This document shows, piece after piece, positions 43,087 to 56,007 of a DNA stretch of 64,000 nt. How positions within the stretch are numbered: position 1 is the first letter of the stretch; each line of letters begins with the position of its first letter. Source of the DNA: an uncultured Jannaschia sp. (GTDB lineage Bacteria; Pseudomonadota; Alphaproteobacteria; Rhodobacterales; Rhodobacteraceae); NCBI GenBank assembly GCA_947494145.1, contig CANLTZ010000001.1:62001-126000 (forward strand), written 5' to 3'. A program made the position numbers and the translations under genes. The notes beneath the pieces were generated by a model that was given only the letters and a program-made list of their open reading frames with translations, was not told where the DNA came from and made no database searches.

Positions 43087-43989
43087 CTAGCTGTGAATGG
43101 TGGTACGCCATCTGCCGGGTGACATCCCAACGCGCCGCGTGAAGGCGGATGTCATATGCGACTGGCTGGAAAAGCCCGTCGCAAACGCGATCTGCGCCAG
43201 GCTTTCACGATCATGAAGCAGCATTTCCTTCACGCGCGCGATCCGCCGTTCGATCAGGTATTGATGCGGCGCCTGGCCCGTCGTTTCCTTGAAGGCGCGC
43301 GTGAAGGCGAAAGTGTCCATGTTGAGCAGGCTAGCCAATGTATCGACGCCGCCCGTATCGATCATGTGTGTTTCCAGGTATTCTGACACGCGGGACAGTT
43401 CTGCGGGCGAAAGCGACCGCCGCCGGGGCGGTATGCGGACATCCAGATTGTAGCGCCGACGCAGAATTTGCAGGGCGATCTGCTGGGCCAGCGCATCGGC
43501 ATAGAGCGCGTTGCCCAAAAGCTCAGCGCGACCTTCATCGAGCATCGCATCGGCCAGCAGCTTCAGGGACGGATCGAAGATGCCCGTGAAACCCAAGGGT
43601 TTCAAATTGTTGGGGTCACCCTTCGTGATCATGCCCGCCGCTTCGCGAAAGACCTCATCGGCGATGACGACCTGCTGCACCTTGTAGCTGCCGCGCGTCT
43701 TATAGGCCCCGGTCTCACCGCTTTGGTGGAAATGCAGTGTCCCGGGGACCAAGTCCGCTTCGGCCCGGTCGCCCGATTCCATCTCCATCTCAACCTCGGC
43801 GTGCATGTGCCCTTCGAGACAAAGTTCGAACAGGTGAAAGCCGGTCAACCCGGCGGATCGTTCCGCGCCCGTCTGGTGGGTGACAAGCGTATCGACGCGG
43901 TCCCACCGCGTTCCCCGAAATCCTCGGTTGGAATGCCGTGCCAAGGCGACCGGGGCCGCCATCTGTTCTCTCGTTATTTGTCGTGCCAT
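43087..43989 (-). CDS. AraC-family transcriptional regulator 3
   Basis: This is a 300-residue paralogue of regulator 2, with helix-turn-helix segments ELSRVSEYLETHMIDTGGVD and SLAQIAFATGFSSQSHMTSA and a nearly identical GQAPHQYLIERRIARVKEML core. It is separated from regulator 2 by 252 bp. The triplet has no adjacent catabolic or transport operon, so the targets are elsewhere or are the regulators themselves. Confidence 0.87.
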   Translation of the reverse strand: MARQITREQMAAPVALARHSNRGFRGTRWDRVDTLVTHQTGAERSAGLTGFHLFELCLEGHMHAEVEMEMESGDRAEADLVPGTLHFHQSGETGAYKTRGSYKVQQVVIADEVFREAAGMITKGDPNNLKPLGFTGIFDPSLKLLADAMLDEGRAELLGNALYADALAQQIALQILRRRYNLDVRIPPRRRSLSPAELSRVSEYLETHMIDTGGVDTLASLLNMDTFAFTRAFKETTGQAPHQYLIERRIARVKEMLLHDRESLAQIAFATGFSSQSHMTSAFTRRVGMSPGRWRTTIHS

Positions 43990-44205
43990 CCGGTTGGTCG
44001 TTCTTTCAGGCTTCGAGGTTTTCCCCCTGGAGCAAGGGTAAAACGATGTTGACGTAACGATATACTAGAATCGTGCCGCCCGCCGACCGATGCAGCCTTG
44101 CATCCGTTCCTGGGCAAATTTCCTCTGGTCGCGCGAAAAAACTCGGGCGACGCGGCCGATATGGTAGCGCTGGCAAAAATCGGCATCAGACCGGAGCAGA
44201 GGCAC

Positions 44206-44904
44206 ATGGCAGAGCAGACCGCGTTTCGCGCGGATCACGATTGGCGTGACCGCGTCCTGACGAACCCCGACATGATTTTGGAGGATCGCGACGTGATGCG
44301 CGCCCTCATCGCCGCCAATGAGCGGCAGATGGGCAAGAACATCGTCGACCTTCGCGGCATCGCGATGGAGCGGCTGGAAGCCCGGCTTGACCGGCTGGAA
44401 GACACCCATCGCAGTGTGATCGCCGCCGCCTACGAAAACCTAGCGGGCACGAACCAGATCCACCGCTGCGTGCTGCGCCTTCTGGACTGCGCGGACCTCA
44501 CCGAAATGCTCGACGCGCTTCTGGGCGACGTGACCGACACGCTGCGGGTGGATCGCATCCGCCTCGTGCTCGAATCCGAAGCCCCGGGCGACAACCCCCA
44601 TGAGGCCATCGCCCCCGTCGGCGTGGGCTTTTGCCAGCGCTATGTCACCCAGGGCCGCGATGTTCCCGTCCGGCAAGTCACCCTGCGCCAATGCGCGCCG
44701 GCTTCTACCCATGTTTTCGGCCTGGATGCCGATTGGGTCCGGTCCGAGGCGCTTTTGCAGCTTGAACTGGGGGCGGGGCGTGGCGCGGCCATGCTGGCCA
44801 TGGGGTCGGAGGACCCGCACCAATTCCGCGCCAACCAAGGCACCGAGCTTTTGGTCTTCCTGACCGGCGTGTTGGAGCGTTTGGTCCGCCGCGAACTGGG
44901 CTAG
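44206..44904 (+). CDS. DUF484 family protein
   Basis: The ATG at 44206 gives 232 residues (MAEQTAFRADHDWRDRVLTN). The family is a GAF-like protein almost always next to xerC; RHMxx upstream frames are rejected. An N-terminal helical part (ILEDRDVMRALIAANE) precedes a GAF-like domain. The function is unknown; it may modulate XerC or sense a ligand. The stop is 6 bp before xerC. Confidence 0.85.
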   Translation: MAEQTAFRADHDWRDRVLTNPDMILEDRDVMRALIAANERQMGKNIVDLRGIAMERLEARLDRLEDTHRSVIAAAYENLAGTNQIHRCVLRLLDCADLTEMLDALLGDVTDTLRVDRIRLVLESEAPGDNPHEAIAPVGVGFCQRYVTQGRDVPVRQVTLRQCAPASTHVFGLDADWVRSEALLQLELGAGRGAAMLAMGSEDPHQFRANQGTELLVFLTGVLERLVRRELG

Positions 44905-44910
44905 GGGCCG

Positions 44911-45849
44911 ATGTCCGGGACCGCGCCTTTCCAGATCAGCCCTGGCCTGCGCGATGCGCTGTCGGCCTGGGCGGACCATATGCGTGCCCTCGATGGCGCG
45001 GCCGAGAACACGATTACCGCCTATCTGGCCGATTTGACGGGGTTTCTTGCCTTTCAAGCAGGCCATCGCGGCGGGTCCATGGGGCTGGGCGAAGTTGGGC
45101 GGCTGACCAGTGCGGATATGCGCGCCTGGATGGCGGCGGAGCGTCTGCGCGGCGCCGGTGCCCGGTCGGTTGCGCGGCGGCTGTCGGCGGTGAAAAGCTT
45201 CACCCGTTGGCTCTGCGAGCGCGAGGGCTTCGACCCCACGGCCATCTTGTCCATGCGTGCGCCCAAATTCCGCCGCCCGCTGCCCCGCCCCATCGCCAAG
45301 GCGGCCACGCGGGAACTGATCGACACGGTGGGTCTGCAACACGAAACCCCCTGGATCGCGGCGCGTGACGTTGCGGTCGTCACGCTGCTTTACGGCTGCG
45401 GGTTGCGCATTTCCGAAGGGCTGGGCCTGACGGGGGCGGATGTGCCGCTGCCCGACATGCTGCGCATCCGCGGCAAGGGCGGGAAGGAGCGGCTTGTGCC
45501 CGTGCTGCCCGCCGCACGGGCGGCGGTTGATCGCTATGTCGCGCTGTGCCCCTACGAGCTTGGGCCGGAGGCGCCGCTGTTTCGGGGCGCCCGCGGTGGT
45601 AAGCTGTCGCCAAGGCTGGTGGCGGGCGTCATGGCGCGGGCGCGGATGCAGCTAGGACTGCCGTCTTCGGCCACGCCCCACGCGCTGCGCCACAGCTTCG
45701 CCACCCACCTGCTGGAGGCGGGCGGTGACCTGCGTGCCATCCAGGAATTGCTGGGCCACGCATCTTTGTCGACGACCCAGGCCTACACGGCCGTCGACGC
45801 AGTCCATCTTATGGATGTCTACGCCAAGGCGCATCCCCACGGGCGGTGA
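44911..45849 (+). CDS. xerC: Tyrosine recombinase XerC
   Basis: The 312-residue site-specific recombinase resolves chromosome dimers at dif with XerD. It has an N-terminal SAM-like core-binding domain (about 15-105). The catalytic residues are Arg166 (CGLRISE), Lys192 (GKGGKER), His257 and Arg260 (PHALRHSFATHLLEAGG), His283 (LLGHASLSTTQ) and Tyr292. It is cotranscribed with DUF484, as usual. No dif site was sought outside this window. Confidence 0.92.
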   Translation: MSGTAPFQISPGLRDALSAWADHMRALDGAAENTITAYLADLTGFLAFQAGHRGGSMGLGEVGRLTSADMRAWMAAERLRGAGARSVARRLSAVKSFTRWLCEREGFDPTAILSMRAPKFRRPLPRPIAKAATRELIDTVGLQHETPWIAARDVAVVTLLYGCGLRISEGLGLTGADVPLPDMLRIRGKGGKERLVPVLPAARAAVDRYVALCPYELGPEAPLFRGARGGKLSPRLVAGVMARARMQLGLPSSATPHALRHSFATHLLEAGGDLRAIQELLGHASLSTTQAYTAVDAVHLMDVYAKAHPHGR

Positions 45850-45864
45850 GCCCCGCGGAAAGGG

Positions 45865-46209
45865 TCAGGCCGGCTTGGCCGCCGTCACGATGATTTCCAC
45901 CAGCAGGTCCGGGCGGGCCAGCTTCGCTTCCCCGCAGGCACGGGCAGGGGCGTGGCCTTCGGGCACCCAGGCATCCCAGACGGCGTTCATGTCGGCGAAA
46001 TCCTCCATGTCGGCCAACCAGATCACGGCTTGCAGGATGTGTTCGCGCGACGACCCGGCCTCGGCCAGAAGGGCGTCCACCTTGGCCAGCATGGCGCGCG
46101 TCTGTTCGGTCACGTTGGCGCCTTCGGCGATTTGGCCCGCCAGATAGATCGTATCGCCATGGGTGACGATCTGGCTCATGCGGGTGGTGGTATGGCTGCG
46201 TTCGATCAT
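45865..46209 (-). CDS. RidA family protein
   Basis: The 114-residue protein fits the RidA/YjgF fold: [20 protein letters not shown] at the start, [18 protein letters not shown], and [12 protein letters not shown] at the end with the Glu of the active-site strand. The conserved Arg that binds the substrate carboxylate in archetypal RidA is replaced by [10 protein letters not shown] at the expected region, so it may be an Rid6/7-type member. It lies 2 nt after the SDR gene, in one operon. Confidence 0.8.
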   Translation of the reverse strand: MIERSHTTTRMSQIVTHGDTIYLAGQIAEGANVTEQTRAMLAKVDALLAEAGSSREHILQAVIWLADMEDFADMNAVWDAWVPEGHAPARACGEAKLARPDLLVEIIVTAAKPA

Positions 46210-46211
46210 GT

Positions 46212-46949
46212 CTACACCGTGTAATTCAGGCCCAAGCGGCCCCCATCCACATAGACCGTTTCCCCGGTCACGTAACTGGCCTTGTCAGAGGCCAGGAAGG
46301 CCACGACATCGCCGATTTCGCGCGGGGTGCCCGCGCGTTTTAGCGGTGTGCGCGACATGGCGCGGGCATAGGCCTCTGGGTCGGCATTGACGGCGGCCAT
46401 CATGGCGGTGTCGATGCTGCCCGGGCCCACGGCGTTGACGCGGATATTGTGCGGCGCCAGCGCCAAAGCGGCCACCTTGGTCAGTTGCATCACCCCGCCC
46501 TTGGACGCGCAATAGCCAGCGATGGCGGGGATAGCGACTTGGGCGTTGATCGAGGACATGTTGACGATCGATCCCGCGATCCGTTTGTCCACCATGGTGC
46601 GTGCGGCCCGCTGTGTGGCCACGAAGACGCCCGTCAGGTTCAGGTCGATGACCTTCTGGAAGTCATCCAGCGGCATGGTCAGGAAATCGCCCGCAATGGC
46701 CACGCCCGCATTGTTGACCAGCGTGTGGACAGGGCCGTGATCGGCCTCCACCCGGTCGAATAGTGCGGTGATCTGGGCCGGGTCGGACATATCGCAGACA
46801 TAGCCCGCGCCGCCCAGCTTGGCGGCGGCGTCTTTCACGTCTTCCTTGATGTCGGCCAGGATGACCTTGCAGCCATCTTCGGCCAAGGCCTCGGCGCAGG
46901 CAAAGCCGATACCTTGGGCCCCGCCGGTGATCAATGCGATCCGCTCCAT
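46212..46949 (-). CDS. Short-chain dehydrogenase/reductase
   Basis: The 245-residue classical SDR has [21 protein letters not shown], catalytic Ser near NMSSINAQ, and YCASK (YxxxK). It ends with the typical [14 protein letters not shown]. The start [10 protein letters not shown] is used rather than an upstream Met. It precedes a RidA gene, suggesting a small catabolic unit acting on an imine/keto-type intermediate. Substrate unknown. Confidence 0.86.
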   Translation of the reverse strand: MERIALITGGAQGIGFACAEALAEDGCKVILADIKEDVKDAAAKLGGAGYVCDMSDPAQITALFDRVEADHGPVHTLVNNAGVAIAGDFLTMPLDDFQKVIDLNLTGVFVATQRAARTMVDKRIAGSIVNMSSINAQVAIPAIAGYCASKGGVMQLTKVAALALAPHNIRVNAVGPGSIDTAMMAAVNADPEAYARAMSRTPLKRAGTPREIGDVVAFLASDKASYVTGETVYVDGGRLGLNYTV

Positions 46950-47014
46950 CTGTCCCTCCCTCATGGTCGTGTCGATGGTTGAACTGTGGCGGCGGGGGCG
47001 TCAACGTGGGGGCC

Positions 47015-47383
47015 ATGAAAACCGTCGAAACCATGGTCGCCGAGGCCCGCGCCCGGATCGAGGAATGGGATGTGGCCCGCCTGCGCGCCACGCCCGAGGC
47101 CGTTATCGTCGATATCCGCGACGTGCGGGAGCGGGCGAAGGGTTTCATCCCCGGTTCGATCCATGCGCCGCGGGGGATGCTGGAATTCTGGTGGGACCCC
47201 ACCAGCCCCTACCACCGGGAGGTCTTTGCCGGGCCGGGGCCTTATGTTCTGCACTGCGCCATGGGCTGGCGGTCGGCGCTGGCGGCGGCGACGTTGCAGG
47301 ATATGGGCTTTGACGTGGCGCACCTTGATGGCGGGATGGAGGCTTGGGTCGAAGCTGGCGGCACGGTTGAGGTGAAGGGCTAG
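47015..47383 (+). CDS. Rhodanese-like protein
   Basis: This is a single rhodanese domain of 122 residues with the catalytic Cys81 in LHCAMGWRSA. Start MKTVETMVAEARARIEEWD; VDIRDVRERAKGFIPGSIHA. It may act in sulfur transfer. The stop TAG is shared in a GCTAGC palindrome with the M23 gene, which runs the other way, giving a 4-bp tail-to-tail overlap. Confidence 0.86.
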   Translation: MKTVETMVAEARARIEEWDVARLRATPEAVIVDIRDVRERAKGFIPGSIHAPRGMLEFWWDPTSPYHREVFAGPGPYVLHCAMGWRSALAAATLQDMGFDVAHLDGGMEAWVEAGGTVEVKG

Positions 47384-48303
47384 CGCAACTCGATCTGTGT
47401 GGTCAGGCGGTCGAGGGCGGTGCCGTCGCGGCGTAGCACCACGATGCCTTCATAGGTGCCAGGCTGCCAATGCGGGTCGCGCAGGGGGCGGCCCGCGGCG
47501 CGGAACAGTTCGGCCTGGGTGCGCGTCAGTTCTTCTTCGTGGCGTAGAAATTCCTGACCCATGGGGTCGATGATCGTGATTTCTACCTGATCGCCCACTT
47601 GCCCGCCGAACATATACCCCCATAGCACCAGGGCGGGCGCGTCGATGGTTAGGTCGTCGGCATCGGCGGTGCCGGCCTTGACGGCTTGGTATTCGGGCAC
47701 GGCGTCCCAGAAGCCGATCGTGAGCAGGCCGCCGGGTTCGTAGCGCGGCGGGTCGAACCAGAGATCTGCGGGAAACGGGTCGACGACCACGCCGTCCTTG
47801 CGCACCGAGATGTGGACATGGGGGAATTGCGTCGCACCCGACAGACCCATGAGGCCCAGGGGCTGGCCGGCTTCCACCTCATCGCCCGGTGCCACCAGGA
47901 CGGAGCCGCTTTGCAGATGACACAGTTGCGTTTCCCAGCCATCGCCGTGGTCGATGGCGACGCCGTTGCCGCATTCGCGGCCTTCCACCTCAGTACGGTC
48001 GGCGATGATCTGGTCGTCCATGCCATCGCGGATGCCGCGTACTGTGCCAGCCGCGGGCGCAAGGATTTCGACCCCCTTTGCGAGTGCTTCGAGGTCGGTG
48101 ACCCGGAAATCGGTGCCGCGATGGTCGTCGTAGGCCAGGGGGCCGCCGGTGAAATCCGCGGCGTCGGGGCCTGGATCGGTGTCCACATATTGTTGGATGA
48201 AACAGGTCTCGCCCAAGGTGCAATCGAGCGGGATGCGCAGTTGCGGCGCATCGGCCAGCGCCGGGGCGGCGATGAGAAGGGCGAGGGGGAGCAGGCGGAA
48301 CAT
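47380..48303 (-). CDS. M23-family (LytM-like) peptidase, exported
   Basis: The ATG at 48303 has AGGAG at 6-nt spacing, giving 307 residues. A signal peptide (MFRLLPLALLIAAPALA) is followed by a LytM domain with zinc ligands in HRGTDFRV and HVHISVRKD. The central segment also contains DDQIIADRTEVEGREC. A C-terminal beta-rich domain of unknown role ends the protein (about 200-307). It probably cuts peptidoglycan cross-bridges or regulates that. It is convergent with the rhodanese gene. Confidence 0.85.
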   Translation of the reverse strand: MFRLLPLALLIAAPALADAPQLRIPLDCTLGETCFIQQYVDTDPGPDAADFTGGPLAYDDHRGTDFRVTDLEALAKGVEILAPAAGTVRGIRDGMDDQIIADRTEVEGRECGNGVAIDHGDGWETQLCHLQSGSVLVAPGDEVEAGQPLGLMGLSGATQFPHVHISVRKDGVVVDPFPADLWFDPPRYEPGGLLTIGFWDAVPEYQAVKAGTADADDLTIDAPALVLWGYMFGGQVGDQVEITIIDPMGQEFLRHEEELTRTQAELFRAAGRPLRDPHWQPGTYEGIVVLRRDGTALDRLTTQIELR

Positions 48304-48364
48304 CGGCATCTCCTGAAGGAGGGGCGTGGGGGTCCGTGCGTTAATGAACGCTGGGCCGGACATG

Positions 48365-48390
48365 AAAAAGGCCCCCACGCGGTGGGGGCC
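48365..48390 (-). terminator. Intrinsic terminator of clpA
   Basis: On the minus strand GGCCCCCAC-CGC-GTGGGGGCC forms a 9-bp stem with a 3-nt loop, followed by TTTTT. It lies just after the clpA stop at 48414. Confidence 0.9.
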
Positions 48391-48413
48391 TTCAAATGTC
48401 GGTGTGGTGCCGA

Positions 48414-50747
<2,334 letters not shown>

Positions 50748-50766
50748 GATGTTCTCCTGCCTGGCT

Positions 50767-50790
50767 GCGGTCCACGGAAGTATGGACCGC
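50767..50790. other. Perfect 8-bp hairpin in clpA leader
   Basis: GCGGTCCA and TGGACCGC flank an 8-nt loop, 20 nt upstream of the clpA ATG and just before its AGGAG ribosome site. Its position suggests control of translation or mRNA stability; a heat-sensor role is only a guess. A second nested dyad (GGACAG...GGCTT-CA-AGCC...CTGTCC) lies about 30 nt further away. Confidence 0.45.
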
Positions 50791-50894
50791 GTTTCTTTAA
50801 GTTTTGGTTGTCACCGGACAGGCTTCAAGCCTTTTTCTGTCCGACTGCTCATTCCGTGACCGTGCTGTGACCGCGAAATAGGCATGTGGGCGCA

Positions 50895-51656
50895 TCAGAA
50901 GGCGTCCTTTGCACGGCGCGTGGCAGCAAAGGTTTCGGTATCCGGTTGGTCTGCGGTGCCCGTCGCGTCCTTGAGGGTGGGGACATGGGCGCGAAGGAAC
51001 GGGTTGGTGTGACGTTCTGTCGCCAGGGTGGACGGAACGGAGGGATGACCCGCCGCCCGAAGGCTTTCCACCTCGGCTATGCGAGAAATAAGCCGCGGGT
51101 TATCCGGTTCAAGGGACAAGGCGAAGCGCAGGTTGCTGGCGGTGTATTCATGCCCCGATGCGATGAGCATCTCATCGGGAAATGCGTCGAATTGTGCGAG
51201 ACTTGTGTGCATCTGTTCAGGCGTACCTTCGAAAAGGCGACCGCAACCGGCCGCCATCAGGCTGTCGCCGGTGAAGGCGATACTGTCGAAAATATAGGCG
51301 ATATGGCCGATCGTGTGGCCCGAGACGTCGATAATCCGCGCAGAATCAGTGCCGATGGTCACCTCATCACCGGGGGACAGGGCGTGATCGAGGGGGGGCA
51401 GGCGGTGCGCGTCCGCGGCGGCGCCCCAGACCCGGGCGCCGGTCTGCGCCACCAAATCGGCCACGCCGTCGACATGATCCCAATGATGGTGTGTCAGCAA
51501 GATATCGGTCAGAGACCAGTCTTTTTCCTTCAGGGCCGCAAGGATCGGCGCGGCCTCGGGGACATCGACGACCGCGACATTTTCGCCAGAGCGGAACGCG
51601 TAGGCATAGTTGTCCTGCAGGCAGGGAATGGTCAGAAGGGTGTCGCGGACGGTCAT
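50895..51656 (-). CDS. gloB: Hydroxyacylglutathione hydrolase (glyoxalase II)
   Basis: This 253-residue metallo-beta-lactamase-fold hydrolase turns S-lactoylglutathione into lactate and glutathione. Metal ligands: THHHWDHVDG at about 54-63, SGHTIGH at about 110-116, FTGDSLMAAG, and the later ASGHEYTASNL with the C-terminal glutathione-binding RTNPFLR-like region (HTNPFLRAHV). The ATG at 51656 is used. It is upstream of clpA on the same strand, 148 bp away, and divergent from a methyltransferase gene. Confidence 0.92.
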   Translation of the reverse strand: MTVRDTLLTIPCLQDNYAYAFRSGENVAVVDVPEAAPILAALKEKDWSLTDILLTHHHWDHVDGVADLVAQTGARVWGAAADAHRLPPLDHALSPGDEVTIGTDSARIIDVSGHTIGHIAYIFDSIAFTGDSLMAAGCGRLFEGTPEQMHTSLAQFDAFPDEMLIASGHEYTASNLRFALSLEPDNPRLISRIAEVESLRAAGHPSVPSTLATERHTNPFLRAHVPTLKDATGTADQPDTETFAATRRAKDAF

Positions 51657-51762
51657 GGCAGTCTCCGGCTCAAACGCTCTGGCGTGTGTCGAAAAACCTG
51701 ATTGAAGGTGTTCCGATCTCCGCCGCAACCATGGCAGGAACGTGCCGGGGGGCAATGACAAG

Positions 51763-52530
51763 ATGCATCTGGATGTTCTGGACTTGCGCCAATTCTACTA
51801 CCGCACCCGTTTGGGCCGTGCGGCGCAGAAGGCCATTCGCGACCGGCTTCTGACGCTCTGGCCGGAAGCGAAGGGGCAGACAGTGGCGGGATTCGGCTTT
51901 GCGGTGCCGCTGCTGCGCCCCTATCTGCGCGACGCGCGGCGGGTGATCGGGCTGATGCCTGCGCCCCAGGGGGTGATGCATTGGCCTGCGGGGATGAAGA
52001 ACGTCTCGGTTTTGGTGGAAGAAACGCTGTGGCCGCTGGAAACCGGCGTGGTAGACAAGCTGGTGGCGTTGCACGGGTTGGATACGTCGGAAAACCCGAC
52101 CGCGTTGCTGGATGAAGTCGCGCGTGTGCTTGGCCCCGGCGGGCGGGCGGTGTTCATCGTGCCCAACCGGTCTGGCCTGTGGGCGCGGCGGGATCGGACG
52201 CCCTTTGGCTTCGGTCGCCCCTATTCGCTTGGCCAGTTGGAAGCGCAGGTGAAGGGCGCGGGTCTGGTGCCGGAACGGCACGCGGCGGCCCTGTTCGCCC
52301 CGCCCAGCGAAGGCAAGTTCTGGCTGCGTGCCGGCGACATGGTGGAGCGGATGGGCCGCGGGCTGAGCAATTCCAACGGCGGTGGCGTGATCTTTCTGGA
52401 GGTCTCAAAACAGGTGCCCGCGCGACCGCGCACGGGGCTGGCAGAACGGGTGCGCCGCCCGCTGCGGGTGCTGGAAGGCGTGCCGGAGCCGCAGGTATCT
52501 GGGCGGCTGGGGCGTCAGCGCAGGGGTTGA
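51763..52530 (+). CDS. Class I SAM-dependent methyltransferase-like protein
   Basis: This is a 255-residue protein ([15 protein letters not shown]...) that I recall as a Rhodobacterales gloB neighbour. The Rossmann motif is degenerate ([15 protein letters not shown]) and the following acidic residue is weak. It has [23 protein letters not shown], as in methyltransferases of the ubiE-like group, and an Arg-rich C-terminus. Substrate unknown; AdoMet binding may be weakened. An upstream GTG is less likely as start. Confidence 0.72.
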   Translation: MHLDVLDLRQFYYRTRLGRAAQKAIRDRLLTLWPEAKGQTVAGFGFAVPLLRPYLRDARRVIGLMPAPQGVMHWPAGMKNVSVLVEETLWPLETGVVDKLVALHGLDTSENPTALLDEVARVLGPGGRAVFIVPNRSGLWARRDRTPFGFGRPYSLGQLEAQVKGAGLVPERHAAALFAPPSEGKFWLRAGDMVERMGRGLSNSNGGGVIFLEVSKQVPARPRTGLAERVRRPLRVLEGVPEPQVSGRLGRQRRG

Positions 52531-52829
52531 AGGCGGTCGGGCTGGCTTGAGCGGCGCAAGTCACCGCGTCCACGGCGGCGCAGGCGCGTCCCGATGCCCC
52601 AGAGACTGATCATGATCCAGAAGGTCTGCACGACCATGGCCGCCGCATTGAAGGCGCTGGCCAGGCTGATCAGAACCATGGTCGAGGAAGCAAGGTTCAT
52701 CACGAAGAAGGGGGGTGTTGACGCGTCGAGCCGCTGGGTGGTGAGCAGAATATACGTCAAAATGTAGTTGCAGGCCCCCACCAGCCCCAAAAGCTGCAGC
52801 GGTTCTGGCAGGGAAAAGCTTTCGTACAT
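52515..52829 (-). CDS. CBU_0592-like small membrane protein
   Basis: The 104-residue product from the ATG at 52829 (GGAG 6 nt upstream) has three hydrophobic helices: [39 protein letters not shown] and [16 protein letters not shown]. These match the small membrane family typified by Coxiella CBU_0592, and a basic C-terminal tail follows. The function is unknown. It overlaps the convergent methyltransferase by 16 bp. Confidence 0.72.
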   Translation of the reverse strand: MYESFSLPEPLQLLGLVGACNYILTYILLTTQRLDASTPPFFVMNLASSTMVLISLASAFNAAAMVVQTFWIMISLWGIGTRLRRRGRGDLRRSSQPDRLQPLR

Positions 52830-53112
52830 CAAACACTCCGACCCGAAAGGAAGGCGGCCCCTGGAATATGGCGGGGCCCCTGATCTGAAAAGTTGGGACA
52901 TTGCTGGATGCAATCTCATCCGCCCCGCCAACAGACGTAACGTCAACTTCGGCACGGGACGAGTAAGGGTTTCCTTACCGCTCATTTGAACGACGGGTCT
53001 TGACGGCGTCATAGCGCCCTGCGCACCGTCCAGCAGGATTTCGGTCTGCGGATGCAGCCACCCCCGTTCGCGGGGCCTTTCCCGCGATGCGATATCCCAC
53101 CTTTCCCGAGAG

Positions 53113-53580
53113 ATGACTGATATGTCAGATATTTCCCCTGCCCACGGGCAGGATCGTGACGCCATTTTGGACGTCGCAGCCAAGTCCGGGCTGTTCGGGC
53201 CCGATGACCTTGCCTTCGTTGCCGATGATTTCGATGGCTGGCTGGCCGCAGGACCCGAAGACCCGCGCTTATGGCTTGTCGCGAAAGGGGCCGCCGCAAT
53301 GGTCGCGCCCGAGCCGCTGTCGGACAATGCTTGGAACATGCTGTTTCTGGCGGTTCTGCCAGACGAACGCCGTCGCGGTCTGGGCGTGGCCATGGTCGGC
53401 GCGGTTGAGGCGGCGGTCAGAGCCCACGGCGCGCGCCTGTTGTTAATCGACACGGCAAGCGGCGACGATCAGGCTCCGGCGCGCGCACTTTATGCAAAGC
53501 TTGGCTTCGGCAAGGTGGGCGACGTGCCCGATTACTATGGCGACGGCGTGGCCCGCGTCAGCTTTGCAAAGCGATTGTAA
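53113..53580 (+). CDS. GNAT family N-acetyltransferase
   Basis: The 155-residue protein has one GNAT domain with the acetyl-CoA loop LPDERRRGLGVAMVGAVEAA at about 85-104 and ARALYAKLGFGKVG near the end. The start is the ATG at 53113, with a weak GAGAG; a second ATG nine bases later is possible. Substrate unknown. Its composition matches its neighbours, unlike the low-GC acetyltransferase at 19337. Confidence 0.82.
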   Translation: MTDMSDISPAHGQDRDAILDVAAKSGLFGPDDLAFVADDFDGWLAAGPEDPRLWLVAKGAAAMVAPEPLSDNAWNMLFLAVLPDERRRGLGVAMVGAVEAAVRAHGARLLLIDTASGDDQAPARALYAKLGFGKVGDVPDYYGDGVARVSFAKRL

Positions 53581-53886
53581 CCCGTTTACGTCTGACCGGG
53601 TGGCGCCGATTGGGGGCCGCGTCGCGAATCCGACAGGTTTGAAACATGGGGCCAACCTTGATTGACCTGACGGAGACCTGGCGCCACCCGGACAGGGTTG
53701 CCGCGAAAGCCTTTAGAAAAAGGGCCATCGCCTGCGGCAAATCCCCCCGATGGTCGCAGTTGCAGGGTCTGAAACCCTCTGCTAGAGGAAGCGCGATTTC
53801 GTGATCCGGCCCCTTTAACGGCCGGGTTTGGCATGGGCCGCTCCCGGGGGAAGGGTGTGTCCCAAGACACTATCGAAAGGGTGGAC
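53581..53886. other. Leader region of the atp operon
   Basis: This 306-bp gap should hold the atp promoter. Two overlapping mutually exclusive hairpins are visible at about 53764-53788 (AGGGT/ACCCT and CCTCT/AGAGG), about 100 nt before atpH. Possible promoter hexamers are weak (TTGCAG, 17 bp, TAGAGG). No gene was found in it. Confidence 0.6.
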
Positions 53887-54446
53887 GTGTCCGAACCAGC
53901 TTCGATTTCTATGGGGATCGCCGAGCGCTATGCGCAAGCGGTCTTCGACCTTAGCCGCGACGGCGGCGACCAGAAGAAACTGGAGGCGGACGTGGCCGCA
54001 CTGGACGAGGCCATGAAGGCGTCGCCCGATCTGCGCGATATGCTGTCTTCGCCGGTGATCACCCGCGATGAACAGGGGGCCGCGGTGGGCGCGCTGGCGG
54101 CCAAGATGGGTCTGACGGCGACCATGGGCAACACGCTCAAGCTGATGGCGTCCAAGCGGCGGCTTTTCGTGGTGCCGCAGATGATCCAAGCGCTCAAGGA
54201 CATGATCGCGGAGGAAAAGGGCGAAGTGACCGCCGAAATCCGCGCGGCCAAGGACCTGACCAAAGCCCAATCCGACAAGCTTGCCCAGGCGCTCAAGGCG
54301 TCCACGGGCAAGGACGTTAATCTCGACGTGACCGTCGATGACAGTCTGATTGGCGGTCTGGTGGTCAAGGTCGGCTCCCAGATGATCGATACAAGCATCC
54401 GCGCGAAACTCAACGCGCTTCAGAACACGATGAAAGAGGTCCGGTA

Positions 54447-54447
<1 letters not shown>
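53887..54447 (+). CDS. atpH: F1 ATP synthase delta subunit
   Basis: The 186-residue peripheral-stalk subunit starts at GTG ([22 protein letters not shown]), matching the usual Rhodobacterales start and preceded by AAAGGGTGGAC. The N-terminal helical domain binds the top of alpha; the C-terminal part ends [23 protein letters not shown], typical of the family. It is the first gene of atpHAG-X-DC. The stop overlaps the atpA start (TAATG). Confidence 0.93.
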
Positions 54448-55985
<1,538 letters not shown>

Positions 55986-56007
55986 GGACGGCTAGAGGAG
56001 ACTTCCC

